A stretch of 64,000 bases of DNA from Pelecanus crispus (Eukaryota > Chordata > Aves > Pelecaniformes > Pelecanidae), in contig NC_134662.1 of the NCBI RefSeq assembly GCF_030463565.1, positions 1,488,001-1,552,000 of the forward strand, given 5' to 3'. Positions 12,556 to 25,349 of the stretch are shown piece after piece (the stretch's first letter is position 1; each line of letters begins with the position of its first letter). Both the position numbers and the translations under genes were made by a program. The notes under the pieces were generated by a model that searched no databases, was not told where the DNA came from, and worked only from the letters and a program-made list of their open reading frames with translations.

Positions 12556-15500
12556 ATGGCGGAGCCCCCGGCGGGAGCGGGGGCCGCGGGGCTGCCGCTG
12601 CGGGCGCGGCTGAGCTTCGCGGCCGGGCACTTCCTGAACGACCTGTGCGCATCGCTGTGGTTCACCTACCTGCTGCTCTACCTGCACGCCGTGCTGGGCT
12701 ACGGCCACCGCCTGGCCGGCGGGCTGCTGCTGGCGGGGCAGGTGGCCGACGGGCTCTGCACGCCGCTGCTGGGCTACGAAGCGGACCGCTCCGCCGGCTG
12801 CGGCCGCTACGGGCGGAGGAAGTCCTGGCACCTGGCCGGTGGGTGCTGGGGGGGCCGGGGGGGCTTCGCTGGGGTGCCCGGGGTGGGGAGGGACGGCTCC
12901 GGGGGAGCCTTTCTGGGGTGCTCTGGGTGGGGAGGGATGGCCCCGGGGGAGCCTTTCTGGGGGAATGGGAGCAAGGGTGCTTTTCTGGGGTGCTCTGAGT
13001 ATGGGGGGGGGGTGGTGTCAGCCCCGGGGGAGCCTTTCTGGGGTGCCCTGGGTGGGGCAGACCAAGGGTGCCTTTCTGGGGTGCCTTGGGTGGAGAGGGA
13101 TGGTCCTGGGGGAGGCTTTCTGGGGGAATGGGAGCAAGGGTGCTTTTCTGGGGTGCTCTGAGTATGGGGGGGGGGTGGTGTCAGCCCCGGGGGAGCCTTT
13201 CTGGGGTGCCCTGGGTGGGGCAGACCAAGGGTGCCTTTCTGGGGTGCCTTGGGTGGAGAGGGATGGTCCTGGGGGAGGCTTTCTGGGGGAATGGGAGCAA
13301 GGGTGCTTTTCTGGGGTGCTCTGAGTATGGGGGGGGGTGGTGTCAGCCCCGGGGGAGCCTTTCTGGGGTGCCCTGGGTGGGGCAGACCAAGGGTGCCTTT
13401 CTGGGGTGCCTTGGGTGGAGAGGGATGGTCCTGGGGGAGGCTTTCTGGGGGAATGGGAGCAAGGGTGCTTTTCTGGGGTGCTCTGAGTATGGGGGGGGGG
13501 GTGGTGTCAGCCCCGGGGGAGCCTTTCTGGGGTGCCCTGGGTGGGGCAGACCAAGGGTGCCTTTCTGGGGTGCCTTGGGTGGAGAGGGATGGTCCTGGGG
13601 GAGGCTTTCTGGGGGAATGGGAGCAAGGGTGCTTTTCTGGGGTGCTCTGAGTATGGGGGGGGGGTGGTGTCAGCCCCGGGGGAGCCTTTCTGGGGTGCCC
13701 TGGGTGGGGCAGACCAAGGGTGCCTTTCTGGGGTGCCTTGGGTGGAGAGGGATGGTCCTGGGGGAGGCTTTCTGGGGGAATGGGAGCAAGGGTGCTTTTC
13801 TGGGGTGCTCTGAGTATGGGGGGGGGGGTGGTGTCAGCCCCGGGGGAGCCTTTCTGGGGTGCCCTGGGTGGGGCAGACCAAGGGTGCCTTTCTGGGGTGC
13901 CTTGGGTGGAGAGGGATGGTCCTGGGGGAGGCTTTCTGGGGGAATGGGAGCAAGGGTGCTTTTCTGGGGTGCTCTGAGTATGGGGGGGGGGTGGTGTCAG
14001 CCCCGGGGGAGCCTTTCTGGGGTGCCCTGGGTGGGGCAGACCAAGGGTGCCTTTCTGGGGTGCCTTGGGTGGAGAGGGATGGTCCTGGGGGAGGCTTTCT
14101 GGGGGAATGGGAGCAAGGGTGCTTTTCTGGGGTGCTCTGAGTATGGGGGGGGGGTGGTGTCAGCCCCGGGGGAGCCTTTCTGGGGTGCCCTGGGTGGGGC
14201 AGACCAAGGGTGCCTTTCTGGGGTGCCTTGGGTGGAGAGGGATGGTCCTGGGGGAGGCTTTCTGGGGGAATGGGAGCAAGGGTGCTTTTCTGGGGTGCTC
14301 TGAGTATGGGGGGGGGGTGGTGTCAGCCCCGGGGGAGCCTTTCTGGGGTGCCCTGGGTGGGGCAGACCAAGGGTGCCTTTCTGGGGTGCCCTGGGTAGAG
14401 AGGGACGGCCCCAGGGGAGCCTTTCTGGGGGAATGGGAGCAAGGGTGCTTTTCTGGGGTGCTCTGAGTATGGGGGAGTCAGCCCCGGGGGAGCCTTTCTG
14501 GGTGCTCTGAGTATGTGGGGGGGTGGTGTCAGCCCCGGGGGAGCCTTTCTGGGGTGCCCTGGGTGGAGAGGGATGGCCCCAGGGGAGCCTTTCTGGGGGA
14601 ATGGGAGCAAGGGTGCTTTCCTGGGGTGCTCTGAGTATGGGGGGGCTGGTGTCAGCCTCGGGGGAGCCTTTCTGGGGTGCCCTGGGTGGGGCAGACCAAG
14701 GGTGCCTTTCTGGGGTGCCCTGGGTAGAGAGGGACGGCCCCAGGGGAGCCTTTCTGGGGGAATGGGAGCAAGGGTGCTTTTCTGGGGTGCTCTGAGTATG
14801 GGGGAGTCAGCCCCGGGGGAGCCTTTCTGGGGTGCTCTGAGTATGTGGGGGGGTGGTGTCAGCCCCGGGGGAGCCTTTCTGGGGTGCCCTGGGTAGAGAG
14901 GGACGGCCCCAGGGGAGCCTTTCTGGGGGAATGGGAGCAAGGGTGCTTTCCTGGGGTGCTCTGAGTATGGGGGGGCTGGTGTCAGCCTCGGGGGAGCCTT
15001 TCTGGGGTGCCCTGGGTGGGGCAGACCAAGGGTGCCTTTCTGGGGTGCCCTGGGTAGAGAGGGACGGCCCCAGGGGAGCCTTTCTGGGGGAATGGGAGCA
15101 AGGGTGCTTTTCTGGGGTGCTCTGAGTATGGGGGAGTCAGCCCCGGGGGAGCCTTTCTGGGGTGCCCTGGGTGGAGAGGGACGGCCCCAGGGGAGCCTTT
15201 CTGGGGGAATGGGAGCAAGGGTGCTTTCCTGGGGTGCTCTGAGTATGGGGGGGCTGGTGTCAGCCTCGGGGGAGCCTTTCTGGGGTGCCCTGGGTAGAGA
15301 GGGACGGCCCCAGGGGAGCCTTTCTGGGGGAATGGGAGCAAGGGTGCTTTTCTGGGGTGCTCTGAGTATGGGGGGGGGTGGTGTCAGCCCCGGCGGAGCC
15401 TTTCTGGGGTGCCCTGGGTGGACAGGGATGGCCCTGGGGGTGCCTTTCTGGGGTGCCCTGAGTATGGGGGGGTCAGCTCCACGGGCACCTTTCTGGGGTG

Positions 15501-18500
15501 CCCTGGGTGGAGACGGATGGCCCCGGGGGAGCCTTTCTGGGGTGCCCTGGGTGGAGAGGGATGGCCCCAGGGGAGCTTTTCTGGGGTGCCCTGGGTGGAG
15601 ATGGGTGGCCCTCGGGGAGCCTTTCTCGGGTATGGAGTCAGCTCTCAGGGTGTCTGTCTGGGGTGCCCTGGGTGGGGGACACCCGGGCTGCCTTTCTAGG
15701 GTGCCCTGGGTGGAGAGGGATGGCCCCAGGGGAGCCTTTCTGGGGTGCCCTGGCTGGGCAAACCAAGGGTGCCTATCCAGGGTGCCCTCTGTGGAGATGG
15801 GTGGCCCTGGGGCAGCCTTTCTGGGGGTGGGGGTCAGCCCCAGGGAAGCCTTCCTGGAGCCCCCTCCCTGCCCAGAGGGGGGAACAGCCCCCGTTGCAGT
15901 GAGGTGGGGACTGGGTCCCCCCCGGGTGGAGAGGGGCAGCCCCAGGGGTGAGCAGAATTGGGTGCCCTGGGGTGGAAGGGAGCAGCGCTCCCATGGAAGC
16001 TGCCCTGGGGAGGTTTTCCTGCGTGCCCTGTATGGGGGTGAACCAGCCCCAGGCAATATCAGGGCTGGGGCGGCAGTGCCGTGGGTGGGGGGAGATGGGC
16101 CTGGGGGTGCCCTGCGTGGAGGGGGGGCAGACCGGGAGGTGCCTTTCTGGGGTGCCCCATATGGAGATGCAGCATCCCCCATGGCAGTGAGGTTGCAACT
16201 GGGGTGCCCCACGTGTAGGGGACAGCCCTGGGGGCCACAGCAGGGTGCTCCGGGATCCCCCAGGCATGGGTGGCTGAACCCGGATGGGGAAGGGGCACCG
16301 CAGTGTCCCCGTCCTGCCTGGGCACCGTCCCCATCCCGGCGGCCCGTGCTGCGGCGGTGGGGGCTGCCTGGGCACTCACAGCCCGGGGCTCCCCGCTGTC
16401 CCTTGGGCCATCCCGGTGCAGCGGGAGGGGGCTGCAGGCTGTGCCTCCGTCCCCCCGCGTAGGGGGGCGTTGGGTCAGGGCGAGAGCTGTGTGCTTAGCC
16501 AGTCAGTGCTACAGCAAAAACGAGACTGACAGTAAAATCTGGGCTTTCCCGGGAGCTTGGGGTTTTATCTGGGACTTCCCTGGGGCCAGGCAGCTCTCTG
16601 TTATCCCCGTGGGTTACCCTGGGGTGTGGGGCCCCTTGACTGCGCTGGGCTGGGCACCCCATGTGCTGCGTTTGCAGCCGGCACCTGGTGAGTAAGGGCC
16701 CCGTGGGGATGCGGAGGAGGCACCGTCTTGGTGTGAATTATTAACAGGCGCTTGTCTTGTGTCATGCCCTGGAGTCAAAAAATGCCGTGAAGTGCGGGGG
16801 CTGGTGAGGACTCCTGTGTTGGGGTCCTCTGAGGGGACAGCGTGACCTGGAGAAGGGTCCTCGGTGCCACGGCCGGCGCAGGAGCCTGTCCCATCCCCGC
16901 TGACCTGGCGTTGGGGAATGGGGCAGTTAGCGTGAAGAAACGTCCGTTGACAGCCAGAGATAAAGACCCTCGGTGCTTCCTCCCACTAGCAGCACAGTAA
17001 CACCCGAGCGCCAGCTCGCCTGGAGTGGACAGGCGCGGAGAGAGGACGGTTGTAGTGTGGGTGCTCTTATCTTGATTCCGAGTTTATCTCGGCCAGCCGC
17101 TTTGTGCAACCGAAGGATAGCCTGATAAGGTGGCTGATCTCCCCAGAGTTTTGCTTGGCGAGTCAAGGAGGGGGGCAGCTTTACCCCCTGCTGCGGTGTC
17201 AGCTAGATCCGCACCCTAGATTTAGGGAAGTGGCTGGAGCTGTGCTTCCCCCCACCCCCGGCAGGTCCGCTCCAGCTGGGTGCTGCCTAGCGTGCACTGA
17301 AGGGGAAGTCCTGAATCACATCTTGCACAGGGGCTGCAGCTGCCCTGGCCGGCTCCGCTCCCTGCTGCGGGGTGCAGAGCACCCTGCCCGGCCCTGCCTG
17401 CTTCAGCAGCAGGGGTGGAGGCTGGAGGCATGGATGGAGGCTGCGTTTCCCAGCCGGAGCATGGGTTATTCCCTAGAAGGTGGGGGCCACCCCACCACCT
17501 CCCTCGGCTGACCATGGTGTGACTGAGCGGAGCCGGCAAACCTGTTGGAACCAGCTGTGCCAGCACCTCTCTTGGCTCAGTTGGTCACGCTGCGGTGAGA
17601 TGTTTCATGTGGGAGCGGGGCGGCTCGTCTGGTGGCAACTCGTGCTCAGATCAGAGGAAACGTTGTGAAACCGCAGCCTCAGGGGTAGGGGGAGAGACAC
17701 CACGAGTTGCTATCGGTGGCATCTCCCCACCGCAGCGCCGGGCTGCCAGTGCCAGCGGTCCCGCGTGGCTCGCCCCGCACGCCAGCCCACCTGCTCACTG
17801 GCTTTTTCTGGGGGCAGCTTCCTGCTGCAATGGGGTGGGAAGGATGAGCAGCTCTTTGCTGCCTGTCTGAATCAGTCTGGCAGTGCAGCACCAAATTCCC
17901 TGCCTGGGCTGCCTGTGCCGTGCAGCCTGGCATTCCCATGATCCTGCCCCGCAGGGCCTGGAGATGAGAGCCTGGACCTCTGCTGCCTGCCTGGGGTGCT
18001 GCAGGGATGGGCAGGGTGGTGCTGGGGGGCTCCCATGGCCCCGCTTGGGAGAGTGGGGGGTCCCCATGACCCCTCTGGCTCACAGTGAAGCCACGTTCGC
18101 TTGGGCAGAGCCAGGGATATGCAGGTGTCACGATGCAGCTCACAGCCCCACGCCAGAGGAGCATGGCTCCTTGGGGGTGGCCGGTGGGGTTGGCCTCGGT
18201 GGTGGGCGCTGCCTGTCCCTGGGGGCCATGAGGAGGAGGGAGTGACAGGAGTCTCCTGCGTGCGTGATGGCAGCGATGGCTCGTGGGTGGGCGCAGGGGC
18301 AGACACGGAGGCTGCAGCAGCCTGGGGCCCGCAGCTCCTGCCCCGGCGCTCCCCAGGGGACGTGGGCAAGTCCCTCGCAGCCCTTAGGGGGCTGCAGAGC
18401 CCGACCCTGCGGGGCCTGGGACTGGGGAGGGGGCAGAGGCTCCTCGCTCCTCCAGATGGGGCTTGGTTAAAACCGACAGCCCTGTAACAAGGGAACAAAG

Positions 18501-21500
18501 GAGGTCTGGTCTGGTTTGAACCTTCTTGGACCCTTCCCATCCCCGTGGCTTGTCTGGGACAGAGACACCACAGTATGCCCAAGTTCCCTGTCCTTCAGGG
18601 AGCTCCTGGAGCCCCAGAGCTGTCTGCGAGCTGGTGCAGGGCAGCACCCAGCACCCTCCCGGGGTCCTTGCCCAGGGTGGATTGGAGCCGGGCTGGGATT
18701 GTCACTGCCTGCCCTCAGCACAGGGAGAACAGCTTTGCCCCGGCCCTGCGGCAGCTGGGTGGCTGTGCAATGTGAGAGTGAGGAGGGATTTCTCATGAGG
18801 AAGAGGACCTTGCAAAGTTCCCTGGAGAGGGGACCTTGGGGAGGTGGCAAAGCAGCTGCAGATTCCCCTTAGCTATAGGAACAGGTTCCCATGGCTCTTC
18901 GGCAGCACCCAGCGAAGCTGGGGACACGCAGCTCAGGGGATGCGGCCGTCTCCGCGTCGGCGCCTTGGCCTCCGGAGCAGCCAGCGGAGTAACCCTGTGA
19001 AAGGGAAGGGAGAAGCCAGCCTGTCCCTGCCTGCTCCACGCAGGCGTCCCCACGCCGTCACGCTGCAGCAGAGGGAGGAGCCTGGCTCTGCTGTCCCTGA
19101 CTCAGCTGGGACCTTCCTATGGCTCGGAGCCTGGCGTGGGGCGCAGATCTGCTCCTGTCCCCACCCCGTTGCGCTGGAGGTGTCCCTGGCCATCGCTCTG
19201 CGGGTGACTTCTGCAAGCGTGGGGGAAGCGTGGCTCCCTCTGCCAGCCCCATGGGAGAAGGGACAAGAAGACGGACGAGCTGGCCCTGCGCCCGCAGGAC
19301 AGCCTGGAGCCCTCCTGGCCCTCAGGGTGCCTTATCGCCCTCGGGCAGGTAGCAGGGCGGCGCGTCTCCCTTGGAGCCGGTTATCTGCAGGCTGGAGGTG
19401 GGGAGAGAAGCCCTTGGTGGCTGCGTGCTGTGATGGCATGAGGGTCTGTCCTCGGCGTTTTGAGTGGGACAGAGCAGGTGCGAGATAGCACTGCACTTTG
19501 CGGGGGGAACTTGACTGGGGAGAAGTCTGCTGACAAGTGTCTGTCTGTCTGCCTCACCGCTGGGTGCGAGAGGGAAGGACATCAGCGTGTGCAGGACAGG
19601 GTGAGGAGAGGTCTGGGGCTCCATGTGTCTCACCTGGCTGGGGGAAGGGGCCCACCTCCCTCCCCGGCCCTGGGGGGTAGGACCTGTCCTAGCAGACGGC
19701 TGGCTGTGTCTGTCCGTCTGTGTCTGAGCCAGCTGGGGCTGTAGGGGTTCCAGGGAAACAGGGCTTGCAGCCTCTCACCGCTCCACTCTCTTCCCAGGTA
19801 CCACCTGCGTCCTCGTGTCCTTCCCCTTCATCTTCAACCCCTGCCTGGGTTGCAAGGAGAACACACCACAGTGGGCAGCCTTCATCTACTACCTCCCCTT
19901 CATCATCATCTTCCAATTCGGCTGGGCAGCCACACAGATCTCCCACCTCTCCCTCATCCCCGAGCTGGTGACCAATGACCATGAGAAGGTGGAGCTCACA
20001 GCTTTCAGGTGAGCGCAGCCAGGCCTAGGTGTCCCCCGAACCCGGGGGAGCAGCCCTGCCTGCGCTGGGTCCCATCGCTCGTGTGACGAGAGGTCCCCTG
20101 GGTGCCACGGGTCTGATGTCCCCTGTGTGCCGTGGCACACTTGAGCCCTCGGTACAGCAGGACTGGGACTGGGCTGTGCATGTCTCCTGCAGGATGTGTC
20201 CAAGTGACACTGGTCTTCTGGGTTGGTGGCCCAAACCCTTTGGTGGCAGGAGAGAATGTCCTGATGCCAGGGATGTTGGTGACGCAGCCTGTGGGGCACT
20301 TCCCTGAGCTGGGGGCCCTTCTCCTTCGGGACTGGAGGGTGATGCTCACAGGGGAGGAATAGACACCCCCTGGAAGCCCCCAGGGAGAGCTGGGCACGGC
20401 TCTGTGCGGGCTGTCCCACGCACGGCTCTGTGCGGGCTGTCCCACAGGTTGGGGTGGCCCCAGGGCCAGGCTGGGCAGCGTGCGCAGTTCCGTGCGTGGA
20501 GCCGGGCTCGGTGCCGCTTATCTGGCAGGATCAGGCTGCAGGAAGGAGTGTTTATCAGATGGAGCAGGGTTTGGTTATCTGCCCGGGTGGGAGGAAGTAC
20601 AGGTGTACAGGGACCGCAGCGCAGCCGTGCAGGGAGGTTGTGGGGCAGTGCTGGGGTAACCCTGGGGCCAAGGGGGCCAGCTCTGGAGCACTGGGTCAGG
20701 CAGCTCAGGGCATCCTTGGGGCAGAGCTGAGCTGTGACTGGAGGGTGGACAGGCTGGGACGGGGGGATCTTGCTTTCCTCCCAGTCGTGCTCAGAGGCTT
20801 CGACTGGGCATGCTGGGAGGTGCACCAGTAAGGCTAATGCCTGGCCAGATGCTGTGTGCTCTTGGAAGTGTCACCTCAGCAATGACACTGGGACGCAAAG
20901 CTGGCTGTAGCACGCCTGCCTTGGAGGGCAGCCTTGGGTCGAGGTGTCCCTGCCGTGCCTGGAGCTGTGCCTATCCCTCTGCATCACCCTGAGGTGCTGT
21001 CTCCCCCCCAGGTATGCCTTTACTGTCATGGCCAATATCACTGTGTACGGCCTGGCCTGGCTTCTGCTGAACTTCCAGGTGGACCAGCCTGACCACACAG
21101 AGCACCTAGGCATCCAGGATGTCCCTATATTTCGGGTAAGTGGCAGTGCTCAGTCCCTGGGGTCCTGTCTTCCCTGGGTGGGACGTGGCTCAACGGGGGA
21201 GGTACTGGAGGGAGCGTAATAGCAGTGCCCTGAAATCTCACCTACCGCACTGGGCAGGGGCCACATGGAGCTCTTCCTGGGTTTTTGGGAACCCCTCTAT
21301 CTACCAGACTGCTGGGGGGTGGACGATGGGCAGGGAAAGGGCACCTCCTGCTATGCTCACCCCCTCTGCCTCACCCAGAACCTGTCCCTCATTGTGGTGG
21401 GGCTGGGGGCCGTGTTCTCCCTCATCTTCCATGTGGGCACCAAAGAGAAGCCGTACCCGCCGGGCTCACTGCCCCAGCTGGAAGAGAGCACGCGCCTGCT

Positions 21501-24500
21501 GCAGAAGGAGCCTGTGAGCCCCCCGCGCCCACTGCTGATCTGGAAGGACTGGCTGCTGGAGCCTGCCTTCTACCAGGTACGGCTGCAGGCGGGGCTCGTG
21601 GCGCCTGTCCCAGGCTGCTGCCCTGCCTGGGTGCTGTGGGCATCCTCTGGCAGCGGGACGTGCCACTGGTGTGGGTGAGGATGGAGAGATGGGCTGTGCT
21701 GGGCACCCGCCTGCCATGTCAGGGGGGCTCTCCCCTTCCCAGTGGGCATCTGTGCCATGACAGGGTCGGGCATGGAAGGTGCCAGCCTACCTTCCCTACC
21801 TCAGCGTGGGCTGAGCGGTGCTGCCCTGTCTGTCCCCTCACAGGTAGCAGTGCTCTACATGTCCACCCGGCTCATCGTCAACCTGTCCCAGACCTACATC
21901 GCCATGTACCTGACCAACTCGCTGCTGCTGCCCAAGGTGGGCGCAGGGCAGGTCCCTGCCCGCGTGTCGAGGTTGTGTGGGCAGGGGTCCTGTGCCGATG
22001 ATCCGGAGCTCATCTCCCTGTCCTCGTCTCTTGCAGAAATACATCGCCACCATCCCCCTGGTGATGTACATCAGTGGCTTCCTCTCCTCCTTCCTCATGA
22101 AGCCTGTGAATAAGTGGATAGGTCGAAATGTGAGTCCTGGGGGCCTGGTGAGGATTGAGTTAGACCCAAGGAGAGGCCCAGGGGCCAGATCCTGACTGCA
22201 CAAGGGAACAGAGCAGACCTGAGCCTGGCTGGCGAGCAGGGACCCCTCGTGCATCCTCTGCAGATGACCGCCTGCTGCAGCATGGGTCCCGCTGGGACAG
22301 TGCAGGTGGTGGGCAGTGTGAGGGGGCATGGGCCTATCCTGCACATCTCTGAGGTTGGGGAAAGTGATGCTGGTCCAGAGTCAGCCCATCTTGTGCAGCC
22401 CTGACTGGGCTGGGAGAGCCCCATGGTGCCCGTGAGAGGCAGAGGGAGGGTTTGGCTGAGCCAGCCTGGGCAGGCATGGGGCGTGGGGGTCTGCAGTGCC
22501 AGCAGGAGGGGGCTGTCCCTCCAGTGCATCCCTCTCCACACTGCAGCAAGCACCGGTCCCCAGTAAGCCTCCACCTCTCCTGCCGGTTGGGTGTCCCCGT
22601 GCAGGCACCCTGCCTACGGCTCTGCTGGGGGCTTGGCTCTTAGGCTGCAGCCACCGCTGTAAAACAGCCTGGACCACTGTAAGGCCCTTGCTGCTTGGGG
22701 GCTCTTTGTTTAAAACCAGCTGGGAGTGAGCTACGGCTGTCCCCCGTGGGTCCGAGGCAGCAGCTGGCCCCCGTGCCCTCCCCACTCACCCCCGCCTTGC
22801 CAGGTGTCAGCCGAGACAGGGTCTGAGCTCTCTTTCCCTTCTCCCTCTGCTTGTCCCCACGCTGGCCCAGAGCAGCTGACCTACTTCATGGGCATCCTGG
22901 TGATCTTGGCCTTTGCCTCCTGGGTGACTCTGGCCAGGCAGATGGGAGCAGAGATATATGGGGCGGCCGTGCTGCTTGGGGCTGGCTCCGCCACTATCCT
23001 GGTCACCTCCCTCTCCATGACAGCAGACCTCATCGGCACCAACACGGTACGTCTGCTCCTCCCGGCCTGGATGGACCGGGGTGTCATAGCGGGGCTCGGA
23101 GCCCGCGGGCTGGGGCGGTCCCTGGCACGGGATCGGGGGGACACGGAGCCCCCTGCGAGGGGGCTCTGCTGTGGGGGTGCGGGCAGCCCCGTCCCCTGTG
23201 CCAGGGCTCTGCTGTAATATGGGCTCTGCCCATGAGAGGGCACAAGGCTCTCGCTGCTGGCGCCCGCTGGGCCGCGTGGCAGGGCTGGCCTCGGCACAGC
23301 GGCCGATGAGGTTTCCTCTCCCCTCGCAGCACAGCGGCGCGTTCGTTTACGGCGCCATGAGCTTCACGGACAAGATGGCCAACGGCCTGGCTGTGATGGC
23401 GATCCAGAACCTGCACCCATGCCCGTAAGCGTCCCTGTGGTGCGGGAACCCTCCCAATGGCAGCTCCCACCACATTGCCTCGGGCTAGGCAGCAAATATG
23501 CCTCATTTGGAGCAAGAGACACGGGTGAAAACCAGCTCCGATCTGTCTTAAATCCTTCCTTGACTTCTCTTCTGGCCTTAGAAGAGGGCTGCATCTCTGG
23601 GATGCACGAAGGGGCTGGGGATCTCGATGTCCAGGGTGCTGCCCCTGTCTCCTTGCCCTGGACCTTTCCCTCATGTCCCAGTGTGAACCAGTCCTGACAC
23701 CAAGGATGTGGGACCACTGTCAGCAGCCCCAGGGCACTTGCGCAGCACTGGGCCAGGCTCCAGCCCTGGCCACCAAGCCACGTCCCTGCCCTCTCCCTGC
23801 AGGACTGAGCTCTGCTGCCATGCCTGCATCAGCTTCTACCACTGGGTGATGGTGTTGGTCACCGGAGGTGTTGCCATCGCTGCCATCGCCTCTCTGTGCT
23901 GTATCATGGTGTGGCCCATCCGTGTCCGCTATCGTGAGTGGGGCTGGGGGCACTGGGGGGGGGGGGGGGGGCTAGCCATGGGGCTGGGGGCACTGGGAGC
24001 CCCATGTCTTGTGCCAACCCGGGGCTAAAGCAGAAGTGTCTTTCCCGACGGCCCTGGCTGCGGGGAGGCGGCAGGAGCCCTGTCCCGGCGGGAGATGCCA
24101 TGGCAGGGCTGGCTGTGGGGACACTTGCGGCTCTGCCCGCCGGGGGACCCTCATGGTAGGCACACGGGGCAGGGCCACCATCCCGCTTCTGCCGCTCCTG
24201 GCCCCGGAGCCAGGGGCTGTGCCTGCTTGCTGTGATCTACCCCTGCCTGGCCCTGCGATGGCCATGCTGACCCTGGCACCCTGTGGGTCACTGAGGGGTG
24301 GTGGGGGCTGCTCCGTGTGCTGGTAGCCAAATGTGGGGGCAGGGGTTGGGGTGCCCCTTGCCAGGCTGGGGACCCCGGCACCAGCGCTCAGTGCCAGTTC
24401 AGCAGCTGCCTCTGCCCCAGATGGGTGCCTGTGTCTTGCTCTGGGGAGAGAACTGACCCTCCTGTGCTGCCCTGGGGACGTGCTAGGGCTCCCCGTGCCA

Positions 24501-24692
24501 GTGGCAGGAGAGTCCAGAAGGTCCAGGCCAGCACGTGGTGGGTCACCCCAAAAGCTGCAATGGCTCCTAACCTGTCCCTTCCCTCCCGTCCCCACAGATG
24601 CTGTCCGCCTGGAGGGGCCGAGCGGGCCGGGGACCCCCTACGGTGCAACGGAGAGCATGGAGGGAAGGATCCAGAGCAGCACCGTCAACTGA
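12556..24692 (+). CDS. MFSD12: MFSD12, major-facilitator cysteine transporter, 10 coding exons
   Basis: Coding exons: 12556-12838, 19798-20008, 21012-21135, 21379-21576, 21844-21936, 22037-22129, 22876-23046, 23330-23424, 23803-23933, 24598-24692 (TGA), about 497 residues (human 480). Twelve membrane segments are expected. Visible landmarks include TM1 ([20 protein letters not shown]), the MFS motif A loop ([20 protein letters not shown]), [20 protein letters not shown] after TM4, and the C-terminal TM12 ([19 protein letters not shown]). In mammals it carries cysteine into lysosomes and melanosomes and affects pigment colour. The phase-0 join fixes the exon 7 acceptor at GAGCAG|CTGACC, 5 bases after another AG. 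Intron 1 is about 7 kb and carries a large satellite-like array. Residues between TM6 and TM7 (about 230-290) are the least conserved. Confidence 0.96.
12866..15860. repeat. Higher-order minisatellite with 163-bp unit in MFSD12 intron 1
   Basis: From about 13.01 to 14.40 kb nearly identical 163-164-bp units repeat about eight times, differing mainly in the length of a poly-G run after GAGTATG. Each unit is itself made of several subunits sharing CCTTTCTGGGGTGCC. From about 14.4 to 15.4 kb the order of subunits changes, and from 15.4 to 15.86 kb simpler subunits of about 50 bp appear. The G-rich strand is the plus (sense) strand of MFSD12. Long open frames on both strands are by-products of periodicity. 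Confidence 0.95.
17067..17129. promoter_or_regulatory. Cluster of three GATA motifs in MFSD12 intron 1
   Basis: TTATCT (AGATAA reversed) lies at 17067-17072 and 17084-17089, and TGATAAG at 17123-17129. A further TTATCT lies at 19381-19386 and an NF-E2/AP-1-like TGACTCAGC at 19098-19106 in the same intron. Such clusters occur in blood-cell enhancers. Only the motifs are seen here; function is inferred. Confidence 0.3.
20518..20580. promoter_or_regulatory. Cluster of three GATA motifs in MFSD12 intron 2
   Basis: TTATCT at 20518-20523, TTATCAG at 20552-20558 and TTATCT at 20575-20580 fall within 63 bases, inside a G+C-rich intron where such A/T-centred sites are otherwise uncommon. Candidate intronic enhancer; motif evidence only. 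Confidence 0.3.
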
Positions 24693-25085
24693 GCAGGGCC
24701 TGTGTCCTCAGCCATGGCGGCGTCCACGCTGCTGAGCTCTGCCTGGAGGGACCCCCGCGGCAGGGGACGGCGCGGGGGCACTGGGCTCCGGGGGGGTTGG
24801 CCCCTGCCCTGTCTCCCTGTCACCTTGCACAGGACTCGTGTCCCTGTTGTCTGTGAGTCCCCCCCCTCGCCCCCGTGTCCCGCCTGGGGACCCGTGAAGG
24901 ATGTCACCCTGTGCTTGCACAAGTGTAACACTAGAAGGCCCTGGGCCAGGCTGCGGGGGTCAGCCCCAGCACTGCGGATGGGCACCTGGCCCTCGGTTTT
25001 TACTTGCTTTTCTAAGGTCAGTATGTACAAATAGCACTTTTTAAAGGAGGAGAAAAAGGAGAGGGAAAAAAAAAAAAAAAGACAA
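24693..25085 (+). other. MFSD12: MFSD12 3' UTR
   Basis: This follows the stop codon and becomes A/T-richer near 25000-25080 (CTTTTTAAAG, then an A-rich tract). No canonical AATAAA is present, so the cleavage site is not certain; it probably lies between 25040 and 25110. Confidence 0.5.
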
Positions 25086-25349
25086 CAAAGCACCACTAAC
25101 TGTGGACAAACGTCCTCGGTGTCTTCCCTGGGCCTCTCCCCACACGGGCAGGACCCTCAGGGCCTGGGCTTTGCTCCTGGGGGTCAGGGACCCCCATGGC
25201 TGGGGGGACCAGGAGCAGTGTAGGTGGTTTGGGGCGTGCACAAAGGCTCTTGGGGTTTTGACCCAACGGTGCTCCCCCTTTCTCCTTTATTCCTCCACGG
25301 AGAGGGAGGTCCCAGCACCGGGGAACTGGCGGGGGGGTCCCGCAGACGG

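Noticed and set aside
10847-12831. Antisense frames of about 400-640 codons over the HMG20B-MFSD12 gap
   Set aside because: Gly/Trp-rich 17- or 21-residue periods come directly from the 51/63-bp units. Several overlapping frames are open together, and the frames run into the complement of MFSD12 exon 1.
12839-16462. Long plus- and minus-strand frames (up to about 630 codons) in MFSD12 intron 1
   Set aside because: These are translations of the 163-bp array and its subunits. Poly-G length changes shift the frame between copies, unlike a conserved coding repeat.
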